A stretch of 64,000 nucleotides of DNA from Watersipora subatra (taxonomy: Eukaryota > Bryozoa > Gymnolaemata > Cheilostomatida > Watersiporidae), in NCBI RefSeq assembly GCF_963576615.1, contig NC_088714.1:45603772-45667771 (forward strand). Reading direction: 5' to 3'. A program made the translations under genes and the position numbers. Numbering within the stretch: the stretch's first letter is position 1; each line of letters begins with the position of its first letter. A model generated the notes under the pieces. It did not search any database and was not told where the DNA came from. It saw only the letters and a program-made list of their open reading frames with translations. Shown in pieces: positions 12,487 to 24,799 of this stretch.

Positions 12487-13800
12487 TCTCCATCTTATGG
12501 ATAACTCTGTGGATAGCTCTATGGGTTTGATAAGGATATGTACAGTTATTAATTCATGGGAAACCTGTGATTGTTATTATTCATGTTCATTCATCAGCTG
12601 GTTGAGCCTGTGGAACAAGGCTCTGTTAATGGTGTACTGGTTGGGAATATAAAGTTTTACATTGCAAATTTGTTATAGCATAAGCCTTGGCATTATCTTG
12701 TCTTCAACAGATTATTTATTTTTATTCTTTGTTATTATATTTTGTTATTTGGCAGAATGACCAATGTTTAAGTTCATTTAACTTTTGGAACTAAGGTCGT
12801 ATCGAGACTGTTAAATTTTTTTGAAGGCGTTTACTGGCAGTATATAGTCTTTGTATATTGGGTCCAGACTATGCTGTATAGCCTTGTTTGTATTGGCATG
12901 CCACTCCCTTATATTTGAGGCTTTGTTGTTTTTACTGAGCCCCTCATTTTATTTTATGCATGTTTATGCGAGGGTAAACTGACTAGCTGACATTGTTGGT
13001 GCTTGTCAAGGGAATTGACTAGTAATACAAGTTAAGAGACCACATCAACAGGATCCCTTCCTATCAGCAGTGCATCACCTATTTGCTGGCTGTACACAGA
13101 GCCTACGCCAACATTATATATACTGTTAGCACAATGTATTAGCATAATTTAAATATAGCATTGTTGTTTTATAGTACAAGTTTAGCTATGTGCTGAAATA
13201 AATTTTAACTTAGCCTGTGATTCTATGATTGTTTGGAAGATGAAACTAGGTTGTAGCTAGGTTACGTTGATTCTTTTCGGGTTGCAATTCGCCGCCTGTA
13301 CCATGGCTTCAAACTGGCACTAGATTAAAATTATACATGATATTTACTGTTCTCACAACGTAGTAGCAGTATAGTTTAATTAAAGCGTTGTTGTTTATGG
13401 TGCATGTTTTGCTATGCGATAGAATAGTTTGATATAGCCTGTGACTCCATTATTGTTAGCAATGGCTGCATCTTGTATATTCACATGCGTATGTACATAC
13501 GTACATGGGTACGTACACATGCGCATACATATGCACATACATACCGCCAGCTATCCGAAGAATGCAGTACCACAAACCAAAACTATGGTGACTTCAGAGA
13601 AAAACATCAAGCTGAAAAACAAGCTCAGTTGCCATATTCCAACACTCAAGTTATTTATAACACTTCTCACTTTTCAGAATGTAGATCGCTGTTAGCGGTA
13701 GGCCTGATTCCTTATTCATTATCACATTGTATATATCTACATCCAAGGGGTTGTTTGTCTGCCGGATGTCCGGTTTATAGTGATTGGTTTGAATTCGCAT
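12487..13800. other. Syntaxin 3' flank / intergenic
   Basis: Presumed 3' UTR then intergenic DNA. AATAAA-like words occur (for example around 13,196), but I cannot assign the real polyadenylation site. A related pair of segments (about 13,130-13,215 and 13,365-13,450, both with TAGTTTAATTAAAG-like, TTGTTGTTT and AGCCTGTGA text) looks like an old duplication. Confidence 0.4.
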
Positions 13801-13919
13801 GCTTGAACTATTAAAAAAACTCTAACTAGCATCTTAAGCTACAAAAAATTTTTTTTTAAAATGTTTAAACTAACATGGCCAACAAGACTTATGTAATCAG
13901 TACAGAGCTGTAGTAGGCA

Positions 13920-14142
13920 CTTTAGCCTATACACTATGAATTACACAGAAATAAACACAGTACACAGAAATAAACAAATAACACCATTTAAAATGGTAAA
14001 AGCTGTATATGTTGATCATAGACCCATTAACTATACAATATAGTATAGTTAATACGTGTAGGTCTATGATGTTGATTGAAAACATACTCTCTGTGCAAAA
14101 ACCTCTTTTATTACCCATAAAATGTTGGGCAAATCAGCTAAT
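13920..14142 (+). mobile_element. Helitron-like 3' end, copy 1 (interrupted by a micro-element)
   Basis: It shares the block ATGAATTACA...ATAAACAAATAAC...GGTAAA...TTTTATTACC with copies near 14,700 and 40,860. It ends in a weak hairpin (CCCATAAAATGTTGGG) followed by CTAAT, resembling the Helitron 3' signature of a hairpin followed by CTRRT. The 52-bp micro-element at 14,017-14,068 is inserted within it. Confidence 0.5.
14017..14068. mobile_element. 52-bp P-element-like micro-element (two TIRs only)
   Basis: It starts CATAGACCCATTAACTATAC and ends with TATAGTTAATACGTGTAGGTCTATG, so both ends match the TIR of the P-like transposon at 55,689; the right arm has a small insertion. It is flanked by a perfect octamer duplication, ATGTTGAT, at 14,009-14,016 and 14,069-14,076. 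The host sequence is a repeat whose other copies (near 14,755 and 40,928) read ATATGTCGATTAAAAA and ATATATTGATTAAAAA without the insertion. They act as paralogous empty sites with a single copy of the octamer position. Confidence 0.87.
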
Positions 14143-14380
14143 TTATATATATAAATATAAGTGTTCGCTTGTTGATCTCTCATATGCCATCTATAGGGAT
14201 TGGTTAATATACACATGTTTCTGTTGCATGAAGCACGTTTGAATTACTAAAAGAAAAATATTTGCCCAGACTACTGCTGTGTCTGTGTAACAAAATGTTT
14301 TGCACAATTCAAAGTTTGCAGTCCAACACGCCGTGAGGGTTAATGATGTGTAATGATAGTATGCTCAGGTAATCTACATG

Positions 14381-14452
14381 GGGGCTGCGTAGCTTAGTTG
14401 GTAGTGCCAGGTTTCACATCTGTTTGTGCCTGGGTTCAATGCCTGTGAGGTG
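14381..14452 (+). repeat. tRNA-like SINE head
   Basis: Contains an A-box-like TAGCTTAGTTGGTAG and a B-box-like GGGTTCAATGCC at tRNA-like spacing. The outer stem does not pair well (GGGGCTG has no matching 3' CAGCCCC), so this is a tRNA-derived SINE promoter rather than a working tRNA. The 3' body and tail are not defined. Confidence 0.5.
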
Positions 14453-14689
14453 TGATCCTTTTTCCTAATGCTGGTTTCAGACTGACATGGCTCTTATTAA
14501 AGCAAAGATTTAGACTAGCTTAAGTTACTCAAGTTCATCAGGTAACTTAGCCGATGGCAACTCTTTACCTGCCACTGTTTATAAGTTGGTTTATATCTTG
14601 AGTGAATGTGTAGCATAAGAAGTAATAAATGTTTTTCAACAACTTGTTTTAGCCGTGTCAGAGCTTGTGAATATTTGAATTATGTGCTG

Positions 14690-14824
14690 GCTGGTCACAC
14701 ACAAAAATAAACAAACACCTTAATGTTAAAATTAGAATGGTAAATGTTGGATATGTCGATTAAAAATACATTTTTTGTCTACTAACTTTTTTATTACCTA
14801 TGCTACGCTGGGCATTTATTTAGT
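14690..14824 (+). mobile_element. Helitron-like 3' end, copy 2
   Basis: Shares AAAATAAACAAACACC, GGTAAATGTTGGATATGTC and TTTTTTATTACC with copies 1 and 3. It ends GCTACGCTGGGCATTTATTTAGT, a degraded hairpin followed by TTAGT (one base off CTRRT). Confidence 0.45.
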
Positions 14825-15984
14825 ATGTATATACTCACGCATGAAAGTTTGGGGTGTTTGATACGCCTGTTATACTAAGCTCAATTGTTTGTGTTTACCT
14901 AAATCACTAGGTTAATGAGTAGATATGGCGGACTATCTCTTTTGAAATTTTGAGTTCCGCAAGGTTTCGTGTTAACTGTTGCAGCCAAATAGCTTGTTCC
15001 TTTTTCTACGATAGGCGATTTAATTTTCAAGGGGATATTATTCGATTCATGGCTGATAGAGAAAAACCATGTCTGTGCAATACTTATTCTAGCCTCTCCC
15101 TTTTTATCTCTGGTCACATCTAGATTTTCTTTTTCTGTGACTTTTCTACCTTTAGCACATGTTCCTTGACTCTTTTTGTGTGTTATTTTTCACTTGAATG
15201 CAATTAATTTTTTAAAACTTGGCTACTGCAAACATGGTCCAACATTTTTATAAGTTAACCTTTTTTTTATAAATTACAGCGATCAAGTTCGAGAAACAAA
15301 AAATCTGCTTTGTATGGGAAGTAAACTTCAGAAACCTCCAGTTCTGCAGACAAGGGTACTATCCATTAGTCTACTTGTATGATGGGCCAAATTAATTAAT
15401 AGTCGGCATATAATTATTACACGGGTTAAAATAGCCTTGCTTAAGCACTTGCAAAATTACCACTAGTTATTATTAGCCTCTTGAAGATTATCACATCGCT
15501 TAAGGCAGTCTGACTCCTAGTCAATCTGGTGAGCCCTCTGACTCAAAGTGGCACAAAATAACTTCTAAAAACCTGTTTTAAATGTGGCAGATGAAGAGGC
15601 TGACTCAGAGCTAGCCAAAATTGCATCAGAACGTCTTGACAAGGTTCAATCAATAATTTGAAATGGAAGAAGGAGAGTTTTGCATACTCTTTAGTTCTGA
15701 TACTAATTGTATAGAGCTAAAGCTGGTTAGGTATAATGCAGAAAGATACAGGACCACTTAGGCTTTTAGCTGTATAAATTGGCATTCATAAAGCTCCTGT
15801 TGTTATCTTGGCTAGCAATGTCTTATTCAACACTCAGAAATTCCTTTTCTTTGCGAGTGAGTAGATTTTGAGGCTACAAGTACAGACCGTCAAGTACTCT
15901 TGACCCTAAGGCATGATAAATGGTATGTTAAAAATATGAGAGAAGACACTAGATGAGAAAGAACATAGGAAGGCTAGAAGGGGG

Positions 15985-16299
15985 TATAATTGAAACCATC
16001 ACACATGCTATTTCCTAGATGATAACTGGGAGAGAACAGTATGTGTTCAAAGAAGTCACCTATTCCTAATATTCTCTTTTTGTGATTAACTGTGGGATTA
16101 AGTAAGCTTGCTGAGAGCTTTTTATCAGAACGGCATAAAGCAGGACTCAAACCGCCAACACCATGGTTGACAGTCAAAAGTATAATTGAAACCATCACAC
16201 ACGATGCTATTTCCAGGAGGATAACTGGGAGAGAACTATATGTGTTCAAAGAAGTCACCTGATTCTTTATATTCTTTTTTGTGGATAACCGTGGGATTG
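15985..16299. repeat. Direct duplication of about 120 bp
   Basis: 15,985-16,099 and 16,181-16,299 are near copies. Both begin TATAATTGAAACCATCACAC, share GATAACTGGGAGAGAAC and GTGTTCAAAGAAGTCACCT, and end GTGGGATT. They are separated by about 80 bp and produce a repetitive minus-strand open frame that is not a gene. Confidence 0.85.
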
Positions 16300-17025
16300 A
16301 AACATAGAAAAAAGTCTAGCTCCTACTGCATTACATACTGCAGCACTTACTTTTACACCTATTGTGACACCGACTGGGAGACTGATTGTAGCACCTACAT
16401 GTAGTTTACCATATAAGACAGCCCTAGTAACTAAGACAGCCCTGTATTTATTTCATCTACTGCCTTGTTAGCCAGATATCTTTTTTTAAGATGTCAGGCT
16501 TATCCTTGGCTAGTCAATCTACTACAAGAAACGCAGGAAACAGGTACATGTAAGTATCAATACTCCATTAGGTAATTTGTTGGTTGTTCATTTTATTAGT
16601 GTCTAGACTCAGCTTCTATCATCTCCTGTTCATTAATGTCTAGACTCAGCCTCTATAAGGTCATGATCCAGTGTTTAAACGTCGACCAAGTGGCACTCGC
16701 CATATTCTTAATGTCTTGGTAATCAAGGTAATGCAAGTAGATTATTCTGACGATTTATCATGATGACGTATAGACAGCCAACATGAATTTAAAATGGTTG
16801 GATTATAAAGGAGTAGAATTATAGACATTTTTATACCTGTTGAGTAAGACTCTAAATTGTACGAAAGTTTATGTAGATTTTCTTGTAGCATTATTCCGGA
16901 ATAGTTTGTTCTATGATAGACTTTTACCACCATGATAAGATACAACCGACGAAGGTTAGACTTCCTTTGCTGTACCCTTTTTCAATCCACCCCTTAGCTT
17001 ACCAATAATAAAATACATATAAGTG

Positions 17026-17033
17026 TATAAAAG
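17026..17033 (+). promoter_or_regulatory. TATA box of the PAN/C-type lectin gene
   Basis: TATAAAAG lies 83 bp upstream of the proposed start codon. The spacing leaves room for a short 5' UTR. Confidence 0.55.
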
Positions 17034-17108
17034 CTCTCTCCTTTTTAGAGGGTGTTTCATTTACAGATTTCAGTCTATCTGTGTCTCTCAGAGGTTCCTA
17101 GTTGTAAC

Positions 17109-19211
17109 ATGAGCTCGTATACCATCAAAATGCTTTTTGCATTGCTTGCTATTAGGTTGGCTGTTCAGGTAGGGGTGTTATGTTTTATTTTAGTTTGTTC
17201 GTTATCTTATAGTCTGAGATAATGTGTTACCAATCATTCTTCTGCAGTTACAATTTTAAATAAAACATCTGATACATCTACTATTAAACCTCTTAAAATT
17301 GAAATAGATCATTGTAGCAAAAAATATGTATGGTAATTTTATTGATACAAATATGCACATTCTAAATTGTCTAACCCTTTTAAAGGCCCAAAAGCATACA
17401 ATAGCTTTAATATATGTGTATGACATCAAAACAAATGCTTTACATAAAACTACTTGAAGAGTGAATATTAAATGTTGAGAAATACTTAAAAACCAAAAAT
17501 AAATAGGGATAATAGATATTAAGAAGTTTCTACTGTTACCCTGTCCTAGAGACACAAACAAATGAAGAGGCTTGATGAGGTGCATACTCAGAAGTAGAGC
17601 TAGAGATTAAAGTACACTGACTACCTATTTTAACTTGCATTAGCTTAATCTTAAACTAACTTAGCTTATTGACAGTTGATCAATTTTTAGAGATATTTGT
17701 ACTTTTTGTTAATATTTACCAACCTTTACACTTTTAATTATAAAACAGCTACACTTTAAGAGATTTTGAAGATTGCTTGCTGAAAATTAAACATAGAAAA
17801 TTTTACGCTGTGCATTAGCAAAACCATATGTAAGTTTGTTAACAAATTTTACTGCATTATTCTTTATGGTGTTAGATTTATGGAAAGCGTGAGAAGTTGT
17901 ATGTGAAAAAGTTCCGCCAGCCAAGCTCTGATGCATTTGTTCAGCGCGAGGTGAACTCTCTTATGGAGTGCTCTGCTATGTGTCTTTTATCAAAGCACAT
18001 CAATTTTCAAGCCTTTGAGTGTGATATTGAAGAGAACATCTGCCGGTTGTACGACTCACCTTTGGCTACCGGTATGGATGAATATTTTTCTTCTAAGGTT
18101 CTCTATAAATGTTAGTCAATTTTTTGGAGTATTAAAAGTGTTGCACATACTTATGTCCCATAGCTTCTTTACACAGTAAATGAAGGTAAAGGTTTTATAC
18201 AAAGAGATATGAATATTTTATACGGGGATCATTTTAGGTTGAAAAACCTATAGTCGAGTAGATGTATGAATCTGTAAGAGATCTATAAATCCAAATTTAT
18301 GTGTTAAGGGGTAAATTTTACTAAGGTTTGCTTAGGGTTCGCTCTTGGTCGGCAAGGAAAACTTTCTTTATTGCCTAATCTGAGCCATTTCGTACCAATG
18401 TCATACCATTTCATGCCAATTTTATTTGCCTCTTTAGCTTTTTGAACTAAATTTTAGGACAACCTTCCTTTTGTTGCTTGGTAACATCCACAAGCTATCA
18501 TATCTCTACTAATGTATCTTTTGTTAGCTGAGGATTGTCCTATAGAGTACTATTTCAACCCTCACTCTCAGACCTGCCTTAGATATATTGACCAGAAAGT
18601 AACCTGGGAGGCTGCTAGGAATTTCTGTTTGGCAAACGGAGAAGACTTGGTGACACTGGATAGCCTGAGCTCAGCTCACTGGCTAACCAAAGTGATTGTG
18701 ACCGCTCCGGGTATAACATTTTACTTCATGATTAAAATGTGATACACTCTGTATCGAGATGGTTTAGTTATTAAACATTACTGCACCAACCAGCTTTTAT
18801 ACTAATTTAACAATAATTTGTATTATGCTTTAGTAAATTGTTTTTTTGTTCAGTATTGACTAAACTTACATCTAGTTGTATCTCCACTTTTGATTACCTC
18901 CACATATAAAACTTTACACATGTGTTATGTAAAAAGCGGCAATTATTTGACACCAAGCCAAAGAAATTTCTAAACTTTTAGGACTCCGTCAGAAAAGGAT
19001 TTGGATTGGAGGAAGAAAAGAAGGCAGCACATGGTTTTGGAAAGGAAAACAAGTAGATCCTATTGAGTTAGACTACTGGGCAGTTAGCAATCCAAGTGGA
19101 GATGGTAACTGCTTAAACTTGTTGTCCAAGCAGGATTTCAAGATGAACGACGAATCATGTGAGACTACCTGCCAGTTCTTTTGTGAAGGAGTCAATTTTG
19201 TTTATATTTAG
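17109..19211 (+). CDS. Secreted PAN-apple plus C-type lectin domain protein
   Basis: Four exons in consistent phase: 17,109-17,168, 17,876-18,110, 18,528-18,710 and 18,982-19,211 (TAG). They give 235 residues. Exon 1 encodes a signal peptide (MSSYTIKMLFALLAIRLAVQ). Exon 2 encodes a PAN/apple-like module with paired cysteines (MECSAMC, FECDIEENICRLY). Exons 3 and 4 encode a long-form C-type lectin fold: CPIEYY, TCLRYI, TWEAARNFC, KRIWIGG, then C-LNL and the SCETTC / FFCE cysteines. The Ca2+ site-2 motifs are not canonical: where EPN or QPD is expected there is SNPSGD, and WND appears as MND, so ordinary Ca2+-dependent sugar binding is doubtful. The donor after exon 2 is GTTAGT; reading through it gives a stop one codon later. 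Likely an extracellular recognition or matrix protein; ligand unknown. Confidence 0.85.
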
Positions 19212-21110
19212 TACAAATAGCTTGTTTAAATTGTTCAGTGAAAAGTTATTGTTATTGTACCTTGAGATGTGTTTGATGTGTGAATAATCACTGCCTTATA
19301 AATGAAGTCTTTAGACTGTCTACTAACCCTGAAAGTAGTCTGAAAATGCTTTATTTTGAAGAGTTAAAAGCTTAACCGTCAGCCCTGTTCAGTTGTCTAA
19401 AGTCTGCTTCAGTTGAAATGTTTTTAATCAGTTCACAAATATTGTTAACTAATCAGAAAACATCTCTGATTAGTTAATAATACGGTTCACAAATCAGAAA
19501 ATGTTTTTGGTTGATTAACAAGTACTGTTAAACAATCAGAAATCTTTTTTGATGATACAACTACACTTTTAACCTTTTACCTAATTAAACTTATCTACAA
19601 TATTTTATGTTGTCAGTCAAAAGTATACAAATAAATTTATATTTATTGTCGTTACATTTCAATACTTTATTTGTGAAACGTAAAATACATACTAGCCAAG
19701 TTATAATCTGAACAGAAAGTACAAACATTTGAAAGTAGAACATCAAACGCTCAATTTGTTGTTACATTGGTCACAGCAAGTGCAAATGATATTTTCACCC
19801 TCAGTTCAGGAACATAAGCTAATTTTACTAAGTGCATACAAATTCATAAACCGACATAAATTCGTTGCGAGAAGGTATTCCTAACTTAATGGTGCAAATA
19901 TTTCAGCAGATGCGCTTTACAATTTAGCCATCAGTTTGGAAAGCTGTGCAGTTATTATAAATTCTTTTGCGGTCATAAGCTACATGCATTTCAAAACCAT
20001 GGTGAGATGCCCTTAATTTGATGATGCAAATATTATTCCAAGTGCGTATGATGTTTTAACTCTCAGTTCAGGGACATTTACCTCTTTAATCCATTCCCAT
20101 TGACAATGAATCTTGAAACCATTGTGCTAAGATGTCCCCAGTTTAATGTTAAAAATATCATGACAAACTTGCATGATATTTTGATATTAGTTTTGAAAAA
20201 TTGACCAAGTATTACAAGCGCGCCACACACTGCTGTAAATCATTTGAGATGCTTTGTGACGACATGTCCTAAATTTGATCCTACTAATGTATGATTACAA
20301 GTATAGAGGCAACGTAATTTTTTGTAGCAAACATTGATCAATTATTACAAGGGCACAGACAGTCATTAAAATGTTGAAACAAAATATATCAAAATTATAA
20401 TGAGTTCATCACAAATGTGTCTGCTATTTTACGCTATAGCCAGCATTTCTTAAATATTAATAACTTATTACAACAAAATTGTGAAAAGATTTTCTCAACT
20501 TTGCGATACAAATTTCATCACAACAGCGTATGCTATAATAGACTATAGCTTGAGAACTTTTGTCAATATTTGCCATCATTTTATTTGGAAAGCATTTCCG
20601 GGGTTCAAACTTTGGGCTCAGCACTACTAGCAACTCTATTTATTGATAAGTGGTACATTTAGCTATTGCTCTCACATGGCCAGGCCTAATGGTTTAGTAT
20701 TTCGGTTTACTTATAAGCTCACACTGCTTGTTATACATCAAAACAGAGTTATAATACAACATTTGGTTGATTAGATTTTGATATGAGAATCGGTTTAATA
20801 TTTATTAAATTTTTGTGGCAAATTGAAACAAGCCGAAATCTGGTGTTGCATGGCTCTTTTTTAGCTTGTAACTTTTTTAGTAGACTTTTACATTTTAGAT
20901 AGTTTGTATATGTTAAACTTTTGATAGAAAAAATGATGAATTCATGGAATACCCCAGATACTTCGAACCTTTCGTTGCTGAGACTTATGTACTTTTTTTA
21001 GTTAGCTTCAAATTTTCCACAAAAAGTTGGTCATAGTTAAACTACTAATAAATTTTGAAAAACCAATGTATGTAATAAAAAGTCTCTGCACAGAAAATTA
21101 ATTTTTATTT
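19212..21110. other. Intergenic, A+T-rich
   Basis: No gene seen. A short hairpin with 13-bp arms (TTAACTAATCAGA and its complement) lies near 19,445-19,478. A run of loosely repeated text (CATAAATTCGTT, TTTTAACTCTCAGTTCAGGGACAT) between 19,790 and 20,200 hints at old internal duplication. Confidence 0.4.
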
Positions 21111-21113
21111 TAC

Positions 21114-21213
21114 ATTAGCTGTACTACCCAGCGTTGCGGTAATAAAAAGGTCTCTGGACTAAATATTGATTTGTATTTAACATATAGCAACATTTGCCAT
21201 TCTAACTTTCAAA
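21114..21213 (-). mobile_element. Helitron-like 3' end, copy 4 (minus strand)
   Basis: Read on the minus strand it runs GAATGGCAAATGTTG..., TTTTTATTACC, GCAACGCTGGGTAGTA, then CTAAT. This is the same family as the ends at 14,142, 14,824 and 40,999. The 19-bp minisatellite begins immediately on its upstream side in this orientation. Confidence 0.5.
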
Positions 21214-22268
21214 CTATACATCATTAGAAAGACTATACATCATTAGAAAGACTACACATCATTAGAAAGACTACACATCATTAGAAAGACTACACATCAT
21301 TAGAAAGACTACACATCATTAGAAAGACTACACATCATTAGAAAGACTATACATCATTAGAAAGACTACACATCATTAGAAAGACTACACATCATTAGAA
21401 AGACTACACATCATTAGAAAGACTACTCATCATTAGAAAGACTACACATCATTAGAAAGACTACACATCATTAGAAAGACTACACATCATTAGAAAGACT
21501 ACACATCATTAGAAAGACTACACATCATTAGAAAGACTACACATCATTAGAAAGACTATACATCATTAGAAAGACTACACATCATTAGAAAGACTATACA
21601 TCATTAGAAAGACTACACATCATTAGAAAGACTACGCATCATTAGAAAGACTACGCATCATTAGAAAGACTACGCATCATTAGAAAGACTACGCATCATT
21701 AGAAAGACTACACATCATTAGAAAGACTACACATCATTAGAAAGACTACACATCATTAGAAAGACTACACATCATTAGAAAGACTACACATCATTAGAAA
21801 GACTACACATCATTAGAAAGACTACACATCATTAGAAAGACTACACATCATTAGAAAGACTACACATCATTAGAAAGACTATACATCATTAGAAAGACTA
21901 CACATCATTGGAAAGACTACACATCATTAGAAAGACTACACATCATTAGAAAGACTACACATCATTAGAAAGACTACACATCATTAGAAAAACTACACAT
22001 CATTAGAAAGACTACACATCATTAGAAAGACTACACATCATTAGAAAGACTACACATCATTAGAAAGACTACACATCATTAGAAAGACTACACATCATTA
22101 GAAAGACTATACATCATTAGAAAGACTACACATCATTAGAAAGACTACACATCATTAGAAAGACTACACATCATTAGAAAGACTATACATCATTAGAAAG
22201 ACTACACATCATTAGAAAGACTACACATCATTAGAAAGACTACACATCATTAGAAAGACTACACATCA
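21214..22268. repeat. 19-bp minisatellite, about 55 copies
   Basis: Unit ACATCATTAGAAAGACTAC, about 1,055 bp in total, nearly perfect. Variants at one position (CACATC, TATACATC, CGCATC) recur in blocks, for example four consecutive CGCATC units near 21,630-21,700, indicating recent unequal exchange or slippage. It abuts a Helitron-like end, so it may be the internal minisatellite of a Helitron-type element. Confidence 0.97.
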
Positions 22269-23400
22269 TGGGTTTTGTGCAGTTAAAATAAATTAAATGA
22301 GAAAATAAAAACAACAATAAAGGTTTTCAAACTTTGACAAAGAACTGTAACTTACAAATTTCATATCATGAAGAAAATGTTTTGTGCAGGTCAGATGAAT
22401 AAAAAACATAAAACAATTAATAAAGGTTATAAAATAAACTAAAATAAAATAAAGAAAATAATAGAACGACTATAAAAATATTTAGCTGTAGATGTGAAAT
22501 AATTAGCAAGTAAGAGTTAAATTGAGTCTGTTTTGCTACGATTACAATGAAAGATGATTCGGTAATGATACAATTAATACAAACTGAGAAAACAAAATAA
22601 AAATCCTGAATATGTTGAATTAATAATATCAATTCTTCTATAGAAGTGATGTGTAAAAAAAGGTTACTGTTCCACTAGAAGCTATCCATCAAATCTTTAA
22701 ATAAGACGATACCGGCACTTCTCGATACTGGTACAAAAGTAAAAATGAGATATCGTACTGTCTTCGTCAGACCAAACAAAGAGAGAATGTCGAGGCTCTT
22801 CCTATCGAAATAGTACAATTTTCCGCGGAAAAAGATATGGCACTGACCCCAGATATAGCAATTGAACCTTACAAAAAACCAAAAGCAAAAGTTCAAGAAA
22901 ACATAAAAAAGCATTGTGCTTCATAGAGTTAACAGAAAACATAGAGTTTCAAATAGTACATCATTTAGCATGTGCATACGCTATACTGTATAAGATAGAG
23001 CCTTTGATCAATGTGCCTTGTATAGCTCAGTGGTAGAGCGTGTGTTAAGACTTGTGGTTACAATTTCTGTGAGTTCAAATCCATCATAATGAAGAATTTT
23101 ACAAATAAACAAAAATGTGCAGACTGAGAAATAGGTATATAGATATACAAAACTTGCTGTCACAACTTTTAAACTTTATATCATGAGAAAAGTGTGCGTG
23201 CAGTTCAAATTAGTCAAGAGAACAACCAAAACAACTGTGAAGGTGTTTAGATGAGAAATAATTTGTATGTATTGGCTAGATAAAGTATGATTTGTTACAA
23301 TGGTTAAAATAAATAGTGAATTGATACAATTAAAATAAACTGAAAGATAAATATCACCAATACTGTAAAATCTTTAATTGAACACCATACTGCTCTACTT
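22269..23400. other. Probable body of the minisatellite-bearing repeat element
   Basis: Two related segments (22,270-22,440 and about 23,100-23,270) share TGTGCAG, AACTTT...TTTCATATCATGA or TTTATATCATGAG and GTGCAG text. A tRNA-like head at 23,014 lies between them. Together with the Helitron-like end at 21,114 this suggests one composite repeat element on the minus strand. The outer boundary is not defined. Confidence 0.35.
23014..23090 (+). repeat. tRNA-like sequence (SINE or Helitron passenger)
   Basis: A-box TAGCTCAGTGGTAGAGC and B-box GAGTTCAAATCC at tRNA-like spacing. The 5' and 3' ends do not form an acceptor stem, so it is not a functional tRNA. An antisense stretch with GGATTTGAACTC occurs in the Helitron-like element near 40,588. 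Confidence 0.5.
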
Positions 23401-24799
23401 TTTAACACCTCCCATTTAGTGGCGGTCAAGTAGAGGCTGAAGTTGTATTTTTCTATTGGCTTGTCAGAACTTTAGGAAGATAGCTTCAGCTCTTTTACGG
23501 TTGAAGCAAATGTCGCCTATATTTTGAGCTCTCTTTTGGGTGGAGCGGCATCTTTTGGGTGCAATAAATCTCCTTACTTATTTCCAACTTGTCAAATATT
23601 TTATAATAAATACGCATTGAGAAGGTGAAAAATGTATCTATCAGTTGATATTTATTGCTGGCAATTAACAAATGATAATAATATAGTCTGTGTCTTTCTT
23701 TGCAATTTGTTAAAGCTTTCAATTTTTATTTCAATCTAGATTTAAAAACATATTGTTATTATATATCTATATTTAACATTGTTGCATAAAAGCTCATTGC
23801 ACTCATTGATACGTTTGCTACAGTTTGCAGCCAAAGCTGGCTTTTTATGTGCAATATAAGAGGAGTTACGAGTGTCAATCCATTGTAAGATCAAATTACC
23901 ACAACAATGCTATCGAATCATATGTTATAAATCTGCAACTTTATAAGCTATATAACAATAATATCTTAAATGCGATAAATATTTAAAGAGAAAATACACC
24001 CTTTTTAAGAGGTACCAGCAGAAGGATACCAATTTTTTTCTTGTTTATGCTACTGCGCAGTTTCCTCATGTGACAGTGGTGCATTGACCAGCATAGAAAG
24101 TAAAGAATAAGTCCATTAGGTATCACTTACCAACTTATTTCAAGGATAATTTTTGGTAATAATAGGCTTTTATGCACTTGTAAAAATAGAAGCAACTGAA
24201 TATTCAGCGCAGATCTTAGGCTATACTTGTTGTTAGAAAATGTGAAAATAGTTGAAATCATCTTCCGAGTAAGGGTCTGTACATATTCGCAAAGCTTCTG
24301 CCCACTTCCTTAGTAAAGGTTATTCCAGTTATAACAATTCCATGTTCTGAGTGTTGATGGAAATCTATTTTAAGTTATACATTAATCAAAGCCAGTGTCT
24401 CTATGATAACACACAAAATGACAATCTGTGGGCTGGTCAAAAATAATATGGCAGTATTTGGTTTTTAAGGCATTATTCTTTCAACATATGATGTTCTACA
24501 TATATGAACTACATATTTATGTAGTTCAGGATTGGTGTGCATAGCTCGAATCATGCAACTGGGATTTCAGCGAAGTGGTACAGGTGAAATCTCCCGATGG
24601 TTAACACATCATCCTGATGTCACAGCGAGATATGCTGATATTTTCATAAGCGATGGTGGACTGCCAGACTTTGGTCAGCTGAACCTATTAGCAATGCTTT
24701 CATAATTTGGGTCATTCAGGATTTGAGTGAATGTACATAAGAGTGAATGTGTTCTCTAATAGCAGAACCGTTACTAGAAAAAATAGTAGGAAGTTGCAG

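Noticed and set aside
14381..14452. Functional tRNA gene
   Set aside because: A and B boxes are present but the acceptor stem does not pair, so it is better read as a SINE head. The same applies to 23,014-23,090.
21214..22268. CRISPR-like array
   Set aside because: The units are contiguous 19-bp repeats without spacers, in a eukaryotic context; it is a minisatellite.
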